A program made the position numbers and the translations under genes. A model generated the notes under the pieces. That model was given only the letters and a program-made list of their open reading frames with translations, ran no database searches and was not told the origin of the DNA. Positions 1 to 6,139 of a DNA stretch of 6,592 bases are shown piece after piece. The stretch is from Euryarchaeota archaeon UBA82 (GTDB lineage: Archaea > Thermoplasmatota > Poseidoniia > Poseidoniales > Poseidoniaceae): NCBI GenBank assembly GCA_002496635.1, contig DAKQ01000044.1, positions 283 through 6,874 of the forward strand. Direction: 5' to 3'. The first letter of the stretch is position 1. Each line of letters begins with the position of its first letter.

Positions 1-1553
1 GAAATGAATTCGTTACGGAAGTATTCCCGGGTGGCTTGTTGTTCAGCGGTAAGGAATTCATCAGGAGTCTGCCAAAAGGCAACGACTTCTGATTCAGTCA
101 TATTTGATGATGGTAAGGCATAACCGAATGCTTCTATGACTCTGGAATCATTGACATGATCAACCATCCAACGATGTATTGCCCTGAGATTAGATTCCTC
201 AAGTGGGTCCTGGCCATCAAAATCCATGACAACTAATGCAGCATTGACCGCTGTTTCAGGCCACTTTTCATCCATGTGTTCAAACCCGACTCTCGTTTCA
301 TCATCAGGCGGTAAAGCATCACGTGACGCTATTGAGAAATCAGCTTGAAGGAACGGTAGGCCTGCTCCCAGTAGAATGACTAGTGTTGGTATAAGTACTG
401 CCCATGGACGCTCCATAACCGTCTTAGCAATCTTTGCCCAGATTCCGTCTCCAGTATCATTTTCAGTACTGAATGCGAATGGAATTTTGCCAACGAAGAC
501 CTTTTGACCAAGCATTGCTAATACTGCAGGTAACACAATAACTGAGAAAATCATTGCAACTGAAACGGCAAGTGTTCCGCCAATTCCAAGACTCGGCAAA
601 CCAGTTCCTGTGAAGAACAGCATACCCATCAATCCGATAGCAACAGTCACACCGCTGAAGAAGACTGCTTTACCAGCAGTAGCAACAGTCATTGCCGTAG
701 AGGTACGAATATCTCTTCCTCTGTTCAATTCTTCACGGAAACGATTGACAAGGAAGAGAGAATAATCAACAGAAACACCAATTCCAATAAGTGTAATGAT
801 GTTGATTGCGTATTGTGTGACTTCCATTGTGTTCGAAAGCCAAATGGTTAGACCCATTGCGGAAATTACAGTCAATATTGCAACGCCTAGTGGTAATATG
901 GCTGCGATAATTGTGCCGAAAACAATTCCAAGAATAATGAGTGTCAACGGCCCTGAGATCAATTCAGCAGTAATCAGATCGTCCTGGATTCTCGTATCAA
1001 AGGTAACGTCAATAGCGATTTGGCCTGTTTTCCAAGATTCGAAATCGTTTGATATGTCGATGGTTTCGTGATTATCGGCATACAATGACTTTGCTGAAGT
1101 GCGGTCAAGATTTATTGTGACTCTGTTTTTCGCCCAAAATCCACCTTCATCCGAATACACGAATTCGGTACGCTCATCACCGGTTGTATTCCATGAATAC
1201 TCGATAGAAACGTCATCCATCTTTTCCCAGTCTGCCAAAGATGACGTCACTTCATCTTGCCATTCTTGGGAAGAATCGTCAAGAGATTCGTGATAAACAA
1301 GGAAGACGAAACCTTCTGCATCCTCTTCCTCACCGATGAATGCATCTTCACGAAGATCACTTGCTTGAACAGATTCGTGTTCTCCAACGCCCCATGACTC
1401 TGCCCAATTTGGCCCCATTGCAATGAGTGAAGACATACCAATACAAGCCAAGAGGCCAATGACGAGAACCTTTTTTCTGTAATCGTACGTGAACTCACCC
1501 AGTTTGTAGAAGAGACGATTCTCTAAGAGTTTAGGATCAGTTACGGATTCCAT
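1..1553 (-). CDS. MMPL/RND-superfamily exporter, N-terminal part (gene cut by left window edge)
   Basis: Reading the minus strand from the ATG at 1553-1551 gives 517 complete codons with no stop up to the window edge, so the C-terminal part is missing. The layout is that of the MMPL branch of the RND superfamily: a first membrane helix at about residues 29-46, an acidic extracytoplasmic domain at about 47-195, a bundle of five helices at about 200-350, a short cytosolic linker, a further helix at about 384-402, and the start of a second extracytoplasmic domain. The hallmark is GVSVDYSLFLVNRFREEL at about residues 259-276. Its Asp263-Tyr264 match the proton-relay Asp-Tyr pair known in MmpL-type transporters. 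Family members export lipids or other hydrophobic compounds using the proton gradient, but the substrate cannot be read from sequence. An in-frame TGA lies 11 codons upstream with no other start between, so the ATG is secure. There is no clear Shine-Dalgarno sequence. It lies 49 bases downstream of the small acidic gene and is probably co-transcribed with it. Confidence 0.9.
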   Translation of the reverse strand, partial: MESVTDPKLLENRLFYKLGEFTYDYRKKVLVIGLLACIGMSSLIAMGPNWAESWGVGEHESVQASDLREDAFIGEEEDAEGFVFLVYHESLDDSSQEWQDEVTSSLADWEKMDDVSIEYSWNTTGDERTEFVYSDEGGFWAKNRVTINLDRTSAKSLYADNHETIDISNDFESWKTGQIAIDVTFDTRIQDDLITAELISGPLTLIILGIVFGTIIAAILPLGVAILTVISAMGLTIWLSNTMEVTQYAINIITLIGIGVSVDYSLFLVNRFREELNRGRDIRTSTAMTVATAGKAVFFSGVTVAIGLMGMLFFTGTGLPSLGIGGTLAVSVAMIFSVIVLPAVLAMLGQKVFVGKIPFAFSTENDTGDGIWAKIAKTVMERPWAVLIPTLVILLGAGLPFLQADFSIASRDALPPDDETRVGFEHMDEKWPETAVNAALVVMDFDGQDPLEESNLRAIHRWMVDHVNDSRVIEAFGYALPSSNMTESEVVAFWQTPDEFLTAEQQATREYFRNEFI

Positions 1554-1602
1554 GTGTTTGCCGTAGTAAAACGGTTTATCAAATCATGTATGGAGAACCC
1601 AC

Positions 1603-2220
1603 TCACTTTCGATCCGTGGGTTTGCTTGAAGGTCCCGGCAAAGGTAACGTCCATGCGAGGTTTTTTTTCTTCTCTAAGACAAAAAAATCCTCTTCATCTG
1701 AACCTTCTATAGATTCTAAAGCAGGTGATATTTCCAATCCAAAATCTGAAAGTTTTGTCTGGTCTTGAGGCAATCCCACTTCATTTTCCTCATCAAAAAT
1801 ATCTGCATCAACTGCATGTGCATATGCCATCTCGTCAAGTGCTTCGACTGCGATGAACAACGATTCAGGTAAACCTCCGCTCAATGGAACGACATGAACG
1901 AATTCATTGGGTAGACGCCCATCAAAATTAGCGTAATATGCCATGGTATCATCTTGCATGACAAAGTCGATTTTGTACCAGCGATCATCTTTCTCAATCG
2001 CTCTTGTTCGTATGTGAACCAATAAGCCGACTTCTTCTGTGTCATCCTTGAGATTCGCTTGTTCGACCATTGATTCAAACACAGGTCCCAAGAAAGCTAG
2101 TCCATCATTTTTCAACTCCTTTGAGTTGCGACCATAAGTGTACAGAACCCGGTTTTGGTCGAAGTCGCGTCGGCATACAATCACAGTAGTATCGGAATCT
2201 TGTCGCATGGAAGTATACAT
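1603..2220 (-). CDS. Hypothetical acidic protein, 205 residues
   Basis: I do not recognise the family. The frame is open for 205 codons. It is the best candidate for the stretch between the divergent spacer and the exporter, being far longer than competing frames and with a soluble, acid-rich composition like a real cytosolic protein. There is no signal peptide or membrane segment. Residues about 10-135 look like a globular domain with alternating beta-type stretches, for example VGLLVHIRTRAI near 64-75 and FVHVVPLSGGLPESLFIAVEALDEMAYAHAV near 107-137. Residues from about 140 are acidic and low in complexity, including DIFDEENE and GSDEEDFF, and are followed by a KKK tract and a proline-rich tail. 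A second ATG at codon 5 (2208) is an equally possible start, and neither has a Shine-Dalgarno sequence. It is the first gene of the minus-strand block, ahead of the RND exporter. The tail after the lysine tract is doubtful because of an A8 run that could shift frame. Confidence 0.65.
   Translation of the reverse strand: MYTSMRQDSDTTVIVCRRDFDQNRVLYTYGRNSKELKNDGLAFLGPVFESMVEQANLKDDTEEVGLLVHIRTRAIEKDDRWYKIDFVMQDDTMAYYANFDGRLPNEFVHVVPLSGGLPESLFIAVEALDEMAYAHAVDADIFDEENEVGLPQDQTKLSDFGLEISPALESIEGSDEEDFFVLEKKKNLAWTLPLPGPSSKPTDRK
1661..1687 (-). repeat. Homopolymer inverted repeat with A-AAA-AAC slippery heptamer
   Basis: On the minus strand a T7 run (1687-1681) and an A8 run (1668-1661) lie inside the coding sequence of the hypothetical gene. 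They can pair as an 11-bp stem: T7 with A7, and TCTT (1679-1676) with AAGA (1671-1668). A single bulged G sits at 1680 and the loop is AGAG. The 3' arm is read in frame as AAG-AAA-AAA-AAC, so it contains A-AAA-AAC in the phase of a classical -1 slippery heptamer. The pairing and phase are seen directly; any role in frameshifting, transcriptional slippage or phase variation is inference. The stem is all A-T apart from one G-C pair, so it would be weak. Confidence 0.4.
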
Positions 2221-2315
2221 ATCAGTCGACAGTTCTTAATCATAATTCTAAAATCATTCTTGAGAAGTGGATTTCCAATACAAGTCTTCATGAAGAGAAT
2301 CTCTGGTGGCGAGGT
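2221..2315. promoter_or_regulatory. Divergent intergenic promoter region
   Basis: This 95-base spacer separates the start of the minus-strand hypothetical gene (2220) from the plus-strand msrA start (2316), so both transcripts must begin in or near it. The part from about 2233 to 2259 is distinctly AT-rich and is the best place for core promoter elements in both directions. Read on the minus strand, an AT-rich TTTTAGAATTATG stretch lies about 20-35 bases before the 2220 start, a spacing that suits an archaeal TATA-type box with a short or absent leader. No exact consensus can be claimed. Just before msrA, GGTGG (2305-2309) and GAGGT (2311-2315) could pair with the 16S rRNA 3' end, although the latter abuts the ATG. 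Confidence 0.4.
2285..2296. repeat. Perfect 12-base palindrome upstream of msrA
   Basis: TCTTCATGAAGA is its own reverse complement and lies 19 bases before the msrA ATG within the divergent spacer. It has the size and position of an operator for a dimeric regulator, but it could be chance. Similar half-sites (TCTTCATG and TGAAGAG) occur in the inverted repeat before the protease gene at 4651-4678. A near match, ATCTTC-AC-GAAGAT, also sits inside the exporter coding region at 1344-1357, which weakens the case for a specific operator. Confidence 0.35.
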
Positions 2316-2846
2316 ATGGAACAGGCTATACTTGGCGGAGGATGCTTCTGGTGTGTTGAAGGCGCTTACAAGAGAATGAAAGGAATAATCTCCGCACTCC
2401 CCGGATATGCAGGGGGCCAACGACCAAATCCCACTTACGAAGAAGTGTGCAGTGGGAGGACGAGCTATGCTGAAATCGTCATCATAGAGTATGACCCTGG
2501 GATTATCTCATACTCTACATTACTCGAAGTGTTCTTTACAGTTCATGATCCAACACAGTTGAATCGACAAGGCAATGATGTTGGGACACAATATCGAAGT
2601 TGCATTATGCCTGTTAATGAAGAGCAAAAAAGAATTGCAAAGGAATCCATTCAATCCTTCCAAGATGCATTTGCAAATCCAATCGTAACAACAATCGAAC
2701 CCGCCTTGAATCTCATTGTAGCAGAATTATACCACCATGATTACTATGCAAGAAACCCAACTCAAGGCTATTGTCAGATGGTGGTGGGACCAAAACTGAG
2801 CAAGGTTCGTAAGAAACTCGCCCATTTGTATGAAACCACGGATTGA
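2316..2846 (+). CDS. msrA: Peptide-methionine (S)-S-oxide reductase MsrA
   Basis: This 176-residue protein is a full-length single-domain MsrA, which reduces the S epimer of methionine sulfoxide in oxidised proteins and in free methionine, normally with thioredoxin as reductant, in the cytosol. The diagnostic GGGCFWCVE motif lies at residues 7-15, with catalytic Cys10 and a second Cys13. PGYAGG (29-34), the substrate-site glutamate in TSYAE (Glu53), the GNDVGTQYRS block (86-95) and the NPTQGYC motif with the likely resolving Cys153 all follow in the family order. The usual GHAE is SYAE here, a mild variation. The C-terminal PKLSKVRKK is also typical. Family members often begin a few residues before GGCFW, so the ATG at 2316 fits well, and no other in-frame start lies just upstream. 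It leads the plus-strand block, followed 47 bases later by P5C dehydrogenase. There is no fused MsrB domain and no msrB in the window. Confidence 0.96.
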   Translation: MEQAILGGGCFWCVEGAYKRMKGIISALPGYAGGQRPNPTYEEVCSGRTSYAEIVIIEYDPGIISYSTLLEVFFTVHDPTQLNRQGNDVGTQYRSCIMPVNEEQKRIAKESIQSFQDAFANPIVTTIEPALNLIVAELYHHDYYARNPTQGYCQMVVGPKLSKVRKKLAHLYETTD

Positions 2847-2893
2847 GACATCTACAACGTAGAGTTGAAAGAGTGAATAGCGCACCACCACCC

Positions 2894-4525
2894 ATGGTCA
2901 ATGGAATCGTTCAACCACCAACCCCGAATAATGAACCTGTTATGGGTTTCCTTCCTGGCTCTCATGAGCGTATTGAATTGCAAGCAGAACTTGCAAAACA
3001 AATGGCAGAAGTAATCGAGATTCCTTGCATCATCAACGGAGAAGAAGTCTGGACTGGTAATATCGTCGAACAGGTCATGCCTCACAACCATGGACATGTT
3101 CTTGCAAAGGTTCATCTCGCTGGAGAACAAGAAGTTCACAATGCGATCAATGCTTCACTTGAAGCTCACAAAGCATGGTCGACCATGCCTTGGGAAGCAA
3201 GAGGTGCTATTTTCCTGAAGGCTGCTACAATGCTTGCTGGAGAAAGACGGCAGGAAATCAATGCATCAACAATGCTGAATCAATCCAAAACCTGTCATCA
3301 AGCAGAAATTGATTCCGCCTGTGAATTGATTGACTTCTGGAGATTCAATGTCGACTATGCACGAGCAATTTACGAGGATCTACAACCTCCGATTTCCCCT
3401 GATGGTGTATGGAATCAAAGCGAAATACGCCCACTGGAAGGGTTTGTATTTTCGATTACTCCCTTCAACTTCACAAGTATTGCTGGTAACCTTCCTTCAT
3501 GCGCTGCTATCATGGGCAATACTGGTGTATGGAAACCAAGTAGAAATTCGTATGTTTCAAATTACAGAATCATGAAACTTATGATGGATGCAGGACTTCC
3601 TGCTGGCGTCATCAACTTCATTCCAGGAAAAGCATCAGTTGTAGGAGACATTTGCATGTCACACCCAGATCTTGCTGGAATCCACTTCACCGGATCCACA
3701 GGCGTCTTCAGGAAACTCTGGAGAGATATTGCAAATAATCTCGAGAACCTGCGAAGTTACCCTCGTATCGTCGGGGAAACAGGCGGAAAGGACTTCATTG
3801 TCGCACATCCAGAATGTAACGAAGAAGCGCTCATTGTAGCACTGTTACGAGGTTCGTTTGAATTCCAAGGACAGAAGTGTTCTGCTGCAAGTCGTGCTTA
3901 CATCCCTGCCTCAGTATGGGGACGGATTGGGTCGAAGTATTGTGACGAAGTTGGAAAGATCACCATGGGAGATGTCTCTGATTTCTCAAACTATATCGGA
4001 GCAGTCATCGACAAGAAATCCTTCGACAATATTGCAGGCTATATCGAGCGAGCGAAAGCAGATAGCGGTTGCACCATCGTCACAGGAGGAAACTACGATG
4101 ACTCTGTCGGCTACTTCGTTGAACCAACAACAATTCTTTGTGAAGACCCGATGTACGAATCAATGGCTCAAGAAATCTTTGGACCAGTATTATCCATTCA
4201 CATATTCCAAGATAGTGAATATGAGAAGATTCTGAGTATTTGTGATTCCACTTCAGAATATGCATTAACAGGATCCATCTTTGCAAAGCATCGAGAAGAC
4301 ATTGAATTTGCAAAGGATGCACTTCGATTCAGTGCCGGTAACTTCTACATCAACGACAAACCTACTGGGGCTGTCGTTGGACAGCAACCGTTCGGTGGAG
4401 CACGGGGAAGTGGGACGAACGATAAAGCGGGAAGTCCACTCAATCTCTTGAGATGGGTTTCTCCGCGTTCAATCAAGGAAACCTTTGCACCGCCAAAGAG
4501 TTGGACCTACGGCTTCCTTGAATGA
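2894..4525 (+). CDS. 1-pyrroline-5-carboxylate dehydrogenase (ALDH4A1-type aldehyde dehydrogenase)
   Basis: This 543-residue enzyme oxidises glutamate semialdehyde (open-chain 1-pyrroline-5-carboxylate) to glutamate with NAD(P)+, the second step of proline catabolism and also the exit of the ornithine route. Numbering from the ATG at 2894, NEPV near residues 13-16 and the IPCIINGEEVW block match the characteristic N-terminus of the mitochondrial/Bacteroidetes-like P5CDH subgroup. QAEIDSACELIDFWRFN (about 136-152), ITPFNFTSI (about 188-196), FTGS (about 265-268), GETGGKD with Glu295, GQKCSA with catalytic Cys329 and EIFGPVL complete the aldehyde dehydrogenase core. The ending, with SPRSIKETF and a short aromatic tail, is also subgroup-typical. 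It is not fused to proline dehydrogenase, unlike bacterial PutA. The frame stays open upstream to a TTG at 2843 overlapping the msrA stop, and there is a GTG at 2873. I chose the ATG because conservation starts just after it, but none of the starts has a good Shine-Dalgarno sequence. Confidence 0.93.
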   Translation: MVNGIVQPPTPNNEPVMGFLPGSHERIELQAELAKQMAEVIEIPCIINGEEVWTGNIVEQVMPHNHGHVLAKVHLAGEQEVHNAINASLEAHKAWSTMPWEARGAIFLKAATMLAGERRQEINASTMLNQSKTCHQAEIDSACELIDFWRFNVDYARAIYEDLQPPISPDGVWNQSEIRPLEGFVFSITPFNFTSIAGNLPSCAAIMGNTGVWKPSRNSYVSNYRIMKLMMDAGLPAGVINFIPGKASVVGDICMSHPDLAGIHFTGSTGVFRKLWRDIANNLENLRSYPRIVGETGGKDFIVAHPECNEEALIVALLRGSFEFQGQKCSAASRAYIPASVWGRIGSKYCDEVGKITMGDVSDFSNYIGAVIDKKSFDNIAGYIERAKADSGCTIVTGGNYDDSVGYFVEPTTILCEDPMYESMAQEIFGPVLSIHIFQDSEYEKILSICDSTSEYALTGSIFAKHREDIEFAKDALRFSAGNFYINDKPTGAVVGQQPFGGARGSGTNDKAGSPLNLLRWVSPRSIKETFAPPKSWTYGFLE

Positions 4526-4683
4526 GAGAATATTAGCGATTAGTTCATCAATAACCTCAGATGAGGACATAATCCGCAATGATGAGTGCTCTATGCTGAC
4601 TGCTGTTTCCGTGAGGAGTGATGGGCGAACTGAGCGGACTTTCAATCCCATTCTTCATGTAGTTCCTACATTGAAGAGATATC
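4526..4683. promoter_or_regulatory. 158-base gap before the protease gene, likely promoter and leader
   Basis: This is the largest non-coding stretch in the window and carries no convincing gene; short frames crossing it are continuations of shadow frames of the flanking genes. Its size, compared with the tight spacing elsewhere, suggests that the protease gene has its own promoter. No consensus box is convincing. The left end carries AGAGAATATT (4525-4534), which recurs in the gap before the DUF92 gene, and the right end carries an inverted repeat. There is no strong hairpin plus T-run that would mark a bacterial-type terminator after the dehydrogenase. Confidence 0.35.
4651..4678 (+). repeat. 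Inverted repeat immediately upstream of the protease start codon
   Basis: The arms TCTTC-ATGTAG (4652-4662) and CTACAT-T-GAAGA (4666-4677) are complementary over 11 base pairs, with a 3-base TTC loop and one bulged T. An outer T-G wobble pair adds one more. It ends five bases before the ATG at 4684 and encloses the weak Shine-Dalgarno-like GAAGAG (4673-4678). It could be an operator at DNA level or an RNA hairpin limiting translation of the protease. Both roles are inference; only the symmetry is seen. Confidence 0.45.
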
Positions 4684-6066
4684 ATGCAGCCATCTGGAGC
4701 CAATCAAGCTTCATCTCAGGCTCGTCTCAATCAAGAGTCGCGGTGGCACAGCGTCTGGAGAATGCTTGGTATCGTAGTACTACTTTGGTTCCTTGCTCAA
4801 TTTGTAGTCCTCATAGCCGCTGGTTTCCTTGACGGTGATCTCAACGGAGAATTTGGCCCATTGGATGGCGGATTGATTTTGGCAGGAAGTATTTGCTCTG
4901 CACCGATGGTTTTGCTTCTCTTAGCAATACGACGTCCAAAACTCGAACACATTATCGTGGCTCAACCAGATGCCAGTGGGACACAAGTACATTCACTCCC
5001 TAATACTCGTATTCTTCAAACTCCAGTACCAACAACAATGCGTCAGTATATTGTCCGCTCCAGACATCCGTTAAGAGTTCCAATAGCTAAACATCTATGG
5101 ATGCTTTTCCTTGGTGGTGTCATCATCTCCAGTATTGCCTTTGCACCACTTTTACTTGATTCATCAAATGTCTTGTTCTTACTCCTAGCCGTTTGCGTTG
5201 CAGTTCCAGCATGGTTGGTTGGTTTCTCAACACCAGTTTTTGCATGGTGGTCCTTCTCAGCCTCTCGATTCCAACTAACAACAAATCGTCAACAAGGAGA
5301 AGCAATGCTCATCGCGGGCATGCTTTCGACATTCCCTGCACTCATCATCAATTCGTTCATCACCCCTGGAACTGTTTTACTGCTCAGTGGAGGCGATGTG
5401 TCAGCAACCACTGTTGAATACATTACAATCATCATTTCCGCACCTGTTGGAGAAGAAATATGCAAGGCGCTTGCAGTTTTGAGTCTGAGTAGCATGATCG
5501 ATTCAAAGCGAAGGGGTTTCCAAGTTGGTTTTACCGTTGGGCTTGGATTTGCATTGCTTGAGAATTTACAATACATCTTGTTCAGCCTTTTCGCAGGGGA
5601 GTTTGTTGCCATTTCCTACGGCCTAACTTCTATTGTTAGAGGTATTGGTTCGATTCCAGGTCACGCTCTTTGGACTGCTTGCAGTGGGTACGCAATTGGC
5701 CATATGCTTGAACAGAGAAAATTTGGAATTCAACCCAAATTCGATACATGGGGCTTGGTAAATCCGATGACTGGTGAAACAACAACGATTTCCGCTAATC
5801 CTTCGACGTATCTCACTCAATCATTTTTGGTGAAGAAATCAGAATTACAACTCCCTACATCCATCCCAGTCATGCTTGGAATGGCAATGTTTGGTCATGC
5901 CTTCTGGAATGGAAGTTCTGTTTTGATATCGCATTTAGCACTAAATCTATCACCAGCTCTTGGCCTCATTCTTGATTTAACATGGATTGTGATTCTCATC
6001 ACACTGCTGTGGACCATTGGTAGATTTGTCATATCCGCAGCAATGGAAGAACAGACTGTGCCTTAA
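4684..6066 (+). CDS. PrsW-family intramembrane metalloprotease, long form
   Basis: This 460-residue polytopic membrane protein carries the full set of PrsW motifs in order: APVGEEICKA with Glu257, Glu258 and Lys261; FALLENLQY with Glu293, Asn294 and Tyr297; GHALWTACSGY with His327; and GHAFWNG with His405 and Asn409. In PrsW and the related CPBP/ABI superfamily these Glu and His residues are thought to bind the catalytic metal inside the membrane. Bacillus PrsW cleaves an anti-sigma factor, but the substrate here is unknown. Hydrophobic helices are visible at about 28-48, 64-82, 138-157, 162-185, 205-235, 245-270, 280-303, 393-418 and 424-450. The protein is about twice the length of Bacillus PrsW. 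It has an N-terminal extension with two membrane helices and a roughly 55-residue polar linker (83-136), plus a polar insert between His327 and His405. An in-frame stop at 4672-4674 makes the ATG at 4684 the first possible ATG. It could also be a non-proteolytic relative. Confidence 0.85.
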   Translation: MQPSGANQASSQARLNQESRWHSVWRMLGIVVLLWFLAQFVVLIAAGFLDGDLNGEFGPLDGGLILAGSICSAPMVLLLLAIRRPKLEHIIVAQPDASGTQVHSLPNTRILQTPVPTTMRQYIVRSRHPLRVPIAKHLWMLFLGGVIISSIAFAPLLLDSSNVLFLLLAVCVAVPAWLVGFSTPVFAWWSFSASRFQLTTNRQQGEAMLIAGMLSTFPALIINSFITPGTVLLLSGGDVSATTVEYITIIISAPVGEEICKALAVLSLSSMIDSKRRGFQVGFTVGLGFALLENLQYILFSLFAGEFVAISYGLTSIVRGIGSIPGHALWTACSGYAIGHMLEQRKFGIQPKFDTWGLVNPMTGETTTISANPSTYLTQSFLVKKSELQLPTSIPVMLGMAMFGHAFWNGSSVLISHLALNLSPALGLILDLTWIVILITLLWTIGRFVISAAMEEQTVP

Positions 6067-6078
6067 ATCGTTTCTTTC

Positions 6079-6104
6079 AGAGAATATTCTTACGCAAAGA
6101 ACAA
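6079..6104 (+). promoter_or_regulatory. Possible promoter region upstream of the DUF92 gene
   Basis: The 73-base gap between the protease stop and the DUF92 start contains AGAGAATATTCT (6079-6090), which includes the perfect palindrome AGAATATTCT, followed by an A-rich stretch. TTCTTT (6072-6077) and AAAGAA (6097-6102) are also complementary and flank it. The AT-rich core lies about 50 bases before the ATG and could hold a TATA-type element. The evidence is only composition and symmetry, and the gene may instead be co-transcribed with the protease. Confidence 0.25.
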
Positions 6105-6139
6105 AACTATGATGCATCGCACTGTGGTTAGGGCTCAAT

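Noticed and set aside
796..1293. Two plus-strand frames (796-1071 and 1099-1293)
   Set aside because: Both are antisense to the MMPL/RND exporter, whose minus-strand frame is open for the whole region with family motifs.
2155..2420. Short frames on both strands across the divergent spacer
   Set aside because: They overlap msrA and the hypothetical gene and show no conserved motif. The spacer is better read as a promoter region.
2843..2893. TTG start at 2843 or GTG start at 2873 for the P5C dehydrogenase, the former overlapping the msrA stop
   Set aside because: The added residues are Arg-rich and then proline-rich and precede the conserved family N-terminus. Neither start has a clear ribosome binding site, so the ATG at 2894 is preferred, but translational coupling from the TTG is not excluded.
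3858..4235. 125-codon plus-strand frame
   Set aside because: It lies wholly inside the P5C dehydrogenase gene in another frame, and the catalytic motifs fix the real frame.
4651..4678. Intrinsic terminator for the dehydrogenase
   Set aside because: The hairpin is 125 bases past the stop, is not followed by a T run, and lies next to the next start codon, so a regulatory role fits better.
4485..4832. 115-codon plus-strand frame across the 158-base gap
   Set aside because: It overlaps the end of the dehydrogenase and the start of the protease in the wrong frame. Its composition is Ser/Arg-rich without domain features, so it was not accepted as a gene.
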